Of a DNA stretch of 64,000 nt, positions 60,230 to 64,000 are shown piece by piece. The notes under the pieces are model-generated. The model was not told where the DNA came from, did no database searches, and worked only from the letters and a program-made list of their open reading frames with translations. This DNA comes from Macrostomum hystrix (taxonomy: Eukaryota; Platyhelminthes; Macrostomidae), in NCBI GenBank assembly GCA_950097015.1, contig CATNEN010000039.1, positions 5,472,501 through 5,536,500 of the forward strand. Reading direction: 5' to 3'. How positions within the stretch are numbered: position 1 is the first letter of the stretch; each line of letters opens with the position of its first letter. Made by a program: the position numbers and the translations under genes.

Positions 60230-63034
60230 CTAAACGGTTCCATCAATCCGAGCCCGGTTCAGACTGGCCTCTACAAGTGGTTGCATCTCCAGCTGGTTTC
60301 CATCAGTTTCCCTGCGACCGGCACTGCCTGATGCGGCAGCGATAGGAGGGATTGTGTTTGGCCGGCGCTTCAGTACCCCCAAAATCTGCCCACGAAAACT
60401 CTCACTAAATTTGAAAAATATAGCGAAGCTCGCCACACTATCCAGGGTGACGAGCAGGTCGTTTATCAGCACGACCCAGTCAGGGAACTTCTTGTACAGA
60501 TCGAAAATGATGAATATTGCACCCGGTGCCTCTAAGATTGTGAAGGAGATCGAAAGCAGCATCACAATCAGTGTCACTTTGCGCCAGAGTAGGTCAGCTG
60601 CCACAGAGGCACTGCCGTTGGCTAAAATTTCAGTGGCGGCGGGCGCGTGCGCAATCGCAGACTCATTTGATGCAGGTTGTTTTGCGGCGACTTCGTCTAT
60701 TAGATTTTCAGCTGCGGCAGGTTCTTGGACTACATCATTATTTCTATCATCGAGAGCTTCGTTAACCTCGATTTCATTTGCAACTTCTTTACGAGCATTA
60801 CCCTCGTTAACGAGGCCGATTGTGTCCTCAGTCGCCGCTCCAGTGACGTCATCGGCCTGGGCAGCAGCTCCTTTGATATCATCGACTGAGGCAGCAGTAG
60901 CTTCGTTGACATTATTGACAGCAGCAGTAGCTTCGTTGACAACATTGACTACAGCAGTAGCTTCGTTGACATCATTGACTAAAGCAGTAGCTTCATAGAC
61001 ATCATTGACAGCAGCAGTAGCTTCGTTGACATGATTGACTACAGCAGTAGCTTCGTTGACATGATTGACTACAGCAGTAGCTTCGTTGACAACATTGACT
61101 ACAGCAGTAGCTTCGTTGACATCATTGACTACAGCAGTAGCTTCGTTGACATCATTGACTACAGCAGTAGCTTCGTTGACATCATTGACTACAGCAGTAG
61201 CTTCGTTGACATCATTGACTACAGCAGTAGCTTCGTTGACATCATTGACTACAGCAGTAGCTTCGTTGACATCATTGACCGTAGCAGTAGCTTCGTTGAC
61301 AACATTGACTACAGCAGTAACTTCGTCGACATCATTGACCGCAGCAGTAGCTTCGTTGACATCATTGACAACAGCCGTCACTTCAATGACATGATTGACC
61401 GCAGCAGTAGCTTCGTTGACATCATTGACCGCAGCAGTAGCTTCGTTGACATCATTGACTACAGCAGTAGCTTCGTTGACATCATTGACCGTAGCAGTAG
61501 CTTCGTTGACAACATTGACTACAGCAGTAACTTCGTCGACATCATTGACCGCAGCAGTAGCTTCGTTGACATCATTGACAACAGCCGTCACTTCAATGAC
61601 ATGATTGACCGCAGCAGTAGCTTCGTTGACATCATTGACCGCAGCAGTAGCTTCGTTGACATCATTGACAACAGCAGTCGCTTCGTTGACATGATTGACC
61701 GCAGCAGTAGCTTCGTTGGCATCATTGACCGCAGCAGTAGCTTCGTTCGTTTCTGCAGCAGCGATGGCCTCGGCGGCAGAGTTATTTCTGCTTCTAAAGA
61801 GATGAGCAGCGGTCCAAAATGAGGCAAGGAGAATGAAAGGCACCGGCACATAAGTCTGCAGTATTCTCAGCAGTCGCAGCAAGTTGACTGCCAGCTGGCT
61901 GTCAACTTTGTCATCAGCCGAGATGTGCGAAGCTACAAACGCACCGAAGGTGGTGGCTGCTGAGATCAGCATTAGGACAGTGAAGGTGTTCAGCTGAATA
62001 CGGCAGGTCAGCCAGCTGCGGAACTGTATGGGCTGCAGGATCGCCACGCAGCGGAACCCGGTCATACAGGCGGTCCACAGGTTCTTCAGGACCAAGCAGA
62101 ATGTCATCCAGTAGAAGTAGAACTGCAGATTTGGGTTCAGTTTGAATTTGACAGCACAAATTTACTTAGCTTTGTTTTTTAACTCAATTGCTGCATTGTG
62201 TGCTTTCCTCGAATGGAAATCGGTATTTAAATATCTGTCAACCAGTTCCTTACTAATAATAGTTTAATGGACAGGGGCTGTGGGCCCTGGCGCATTACTT
62301 GAAGACAGTATACCAGCCAGTGAGGAAGCAGTTCCGCTGAACTCCTGAGCACACAGGCACACAGATACTGTACGACGCAATCAGCACGTCGCGCACAGCA
62401 CGTGTGCCTCGTACGCAGGCGCACACTCACAAAGGTGTGCACATCAGCCCTTGGCTTTCTTATCTTCAGGCAGAAGACACTCTTCTGTGCCTTGGGGGTT
62501 GGCCCTTAAGGGCGTAAACTCTATGAAAAAGCCCCAAGCCTTATCTCCTCGATTGCGGCCCAAATGATAAAAGGACGTGGCCTCGCCACGGATTCGAACT
62601 AAGGGACTTTTGGTGCGATAGTCGGATGAATTGTCGCTTCGTTGCGTTGGCGGTTCACAAATGAATTCTAAATAAATCAAACGCAGAAAAATGCATGCAA
62701 TGAGAATAACTCCAACCACAGCACTCACTCTGAACACCTTGTTCAGCAGGGAGTCTCGATCGTACGTCTGCGACCCTTCTATCAGCGCTACATCAAGCGA
62801 GATATAGCCAATCAGGCTCAGGCAGTAGTTCACGAGAGTCGCCTGCCAGATGATGAGGCCCACGTCAAAAGCCTCCTTGCCGCGGCGATACTTGCGAACC
62901 AGAGCAGCCAGCGACAGGCAGCCGAGGAACAAGCCGATCAGCGCTACCGGAAGAGTGCACAGCCGCAGCTTGGTATACGCGCCTGTAGCGCCATTGGGGG
63001 TGCCATCGCTGCTGATTTCAGTGTCATTGCCCAT
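60230..63034 (-). CDS. Rhodopsin-like seven-transmembrane receptor with repeat-expanded third intracellular loop
   Basis: Exons 62729-63034 and 60230-62122 join in phase 0 (donor AGA before GTGAGT, acceptor CTGCAG) to 732 residues. Start at MGNDTEISS with an N-glycosylation site (NDT). Hydrophobic segments: TM1 about 26-46, TM2 57-80, TM3 105-125 ending ACMTGFRCVAILQP (DRY position replaced by FRC), TM4 147-166, TM5 192-211, TM6 616-642 (LIVMLLSISFTILEAPGAIF), TM7 652-672 (LDSVASFAIFFKFSESF, where NPxxY would be), then a helix-8-like RGQILGVLKRRP. The loop between TM5 and TM6 is about 400 residues, of which 230-513 are a 10-residue repeat (VNDVNEATAV). Likely a plasma-membrane receptor, possibly peptide-type; ligand unknown. 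Missing consensus residues make the class assignment moderate. Confidence 0.8.
60890..61745 (-). repeat. Coding 30-bp minisatellite inside the GPCR gene, about 28 units
   Basis: 30-bp units containing GCAGTAGCTTCGTTGACATC (plus strand) that keep the receptor frame open and encode VNDVNEATAV/A on the minus strand. A 120-bp block with distinctive variants (61279-61398) recurs 210 bp (7 units) later at 61489-61608, showing recent unequal exchange. Point changes are mostly D/H/V and A/V substitutions; no frameshift or stop occurs. Confidence 0.96.
62440..62660 (-). mobile_element. Possible SINE fragment in the GPCR intron
   Basis: The minus strand carries a tRNA-like CCCTTAGTTCGAATCCGTGG (B-box-like) followed by a non-coding body. 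Located between the two receptor exons. No ends or target duplication were defined, so this is tentative. Confidence 0.35.
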
Positions 63035-64000
63035 GCTGGTGCTGTAGCTGGCTATTGGTAATGCTCTCGGACAAAAAAAATTAAAAAAATCTCAGCAGTC
63101 GAATAAAAAAATGCAAAGACTTTATTTTCAAAATTATAGGGGATAAAGCCCCGCAATTGGTTAGATTATTTTTTGACAATCCTACTGGCAATTAGCAACT
63201 CCTAAAGCGTGTGACGTGTTACCCCTTTAGGCAGGGATGTTCAGCTAATTCGCTGATGCAGCCAGCGTCAATCAGACAGGCGATTGGAATTGAATGTGCT
63301 GTTGCTAACGCCCACGGCTGCTGCAGGCGCGACCTCGACTGGTGTGTAGGAGATCGAAGGAAAAACACGGAGAGGGAGGGACGACTCCGGCCAAGCTGAA
63401 GCTTCTGAGCTCAGTGGCCCAGAAATGAGCCAGCTCGATCTTCATTTTTTCCAACGTATTCAAAATCCCATGAATGCAAACCGGGATTATCACCTGCGAT
63501 TAAAAAAATGAGAAACGCAAATAAGCGCCACCTTTCGTGCGCATTTGTGAAGCGCAAAGACCTACCGGAAAAATATGCCTTCAATGTCAATGCATTAAAA
63601 CGTTGTTATTGATCATTACATATTATAATATCGAATATGACATGCACTTGGGGCTGTAAATTAATCATGCGCCATTTTCATTTTCAATTAAATACAAGCT
63701 TTTGTTCGTATCATAAATAAGAACAAGAGACAGTCGGCACAATTTGATTTTGATATAATGATGTACTGTGGGAAAGTGTTTTACTTTTAATTAAAACAGA
63801 ACAAACTAATTCGGACGTTAACCTACTCCTAAAAGCTCACCAGTGAAATGGACCCGGTAGGCAGATAAAATCCAGCTGCAAGACAGACAAGCTAAAGGAC
63901 CAATACTTTTCTGCAACGATACTTAAGTATATAAATATAGACGCAAATATTAAGTTAGGCGCTTTGCGCGCACGCGCTCGCAGAAAAGACGAGATGGACA
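63035..64000. other. Upstream flank of the GPCR gene
   Basis: 5' UTR and promoter region in the minus-strand sense. Short open frames only. Nothing specific recognised up to the window end. Confidence 0.45.

Noticed and set aside
60998-61822. Plus-strand open frames of MIDYSSSFVD type
   Set aside because: They are the antisense of the GPCR's coding minisatellite.

Overview
This window comes from a nuclear animal genome, most likely an invertebrate bilaterian. The evidence is multi-exon genes with GT-AG introns, a nuclear-receptor ligand-binding domain, a rhodopsin-like GPCR, a trypsin-family protease with a disulphide-linked light chain, a P/THAP-type transposon, a hAT-type MITE and tRNA-derived SINEs. 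Stops follow the standard code. Coding exons are GC-rich and the DNA around them is AT-richer. The species cannot be named from sequence alone; a flatworm or other lophotrochozoan is compatible.

The most striking property is tandem-repeat density. About 28 different minisatellite arrays (main periods 14-50 bp, one 101-bp higher-order unit) fill roughly 26 kb, or about 40% of the window. Nearly every array has its own unit. They lie in introns, just past stop codons, between genes and in one case inside a coding exon. Many arrays have periods divisible by 3 and so give long open frames in several frames and on both strands. I treat these as artefacts.

Layout: 1-3770, three arrays. 3818-6088 (minus), an unrecognised three-exon gene fragment of 547 codons. 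7453-9618 (minus), a four-exon trypsin-like serine protease whose introns hold a 47-bp array and a SINE. 10467-15550, a 5-kb array of a 24-bp unit. 18431-25202 (plus), a complete 520-residue, three-exon nuclear-receptor LBD protein with no DNA-binding domain and a CtBP-type PLDLS motif; its second intron holds two arrays. 26200-39155, a gene-poor stretch of arrays. 40812-54924 (minus), the last eight exons of a WD40-repeat protein; its introns hold six arrays, SINE fragments and a decayed P-type transposon with a hAT MITE nested inside it. 58392-58985, a SINE with a perfect 14-bp target-site duplication. 60230-63034 (minus), a two-exon seven-transmembrane receptor whose third intracellular loop contains a coding 30-bp minisatellite.

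Exon junctions were derived by hand. For all five genes the splice phases add up and the joined frames stay open, which is the main support for the models. The 5' ends of the unrecognised gene, the protease and the WD40 gene were not found. The genes do not look functionally related. What unifies the locus is minisatellite growth and transposon insertion around ordinary genes, not a gene cluster.
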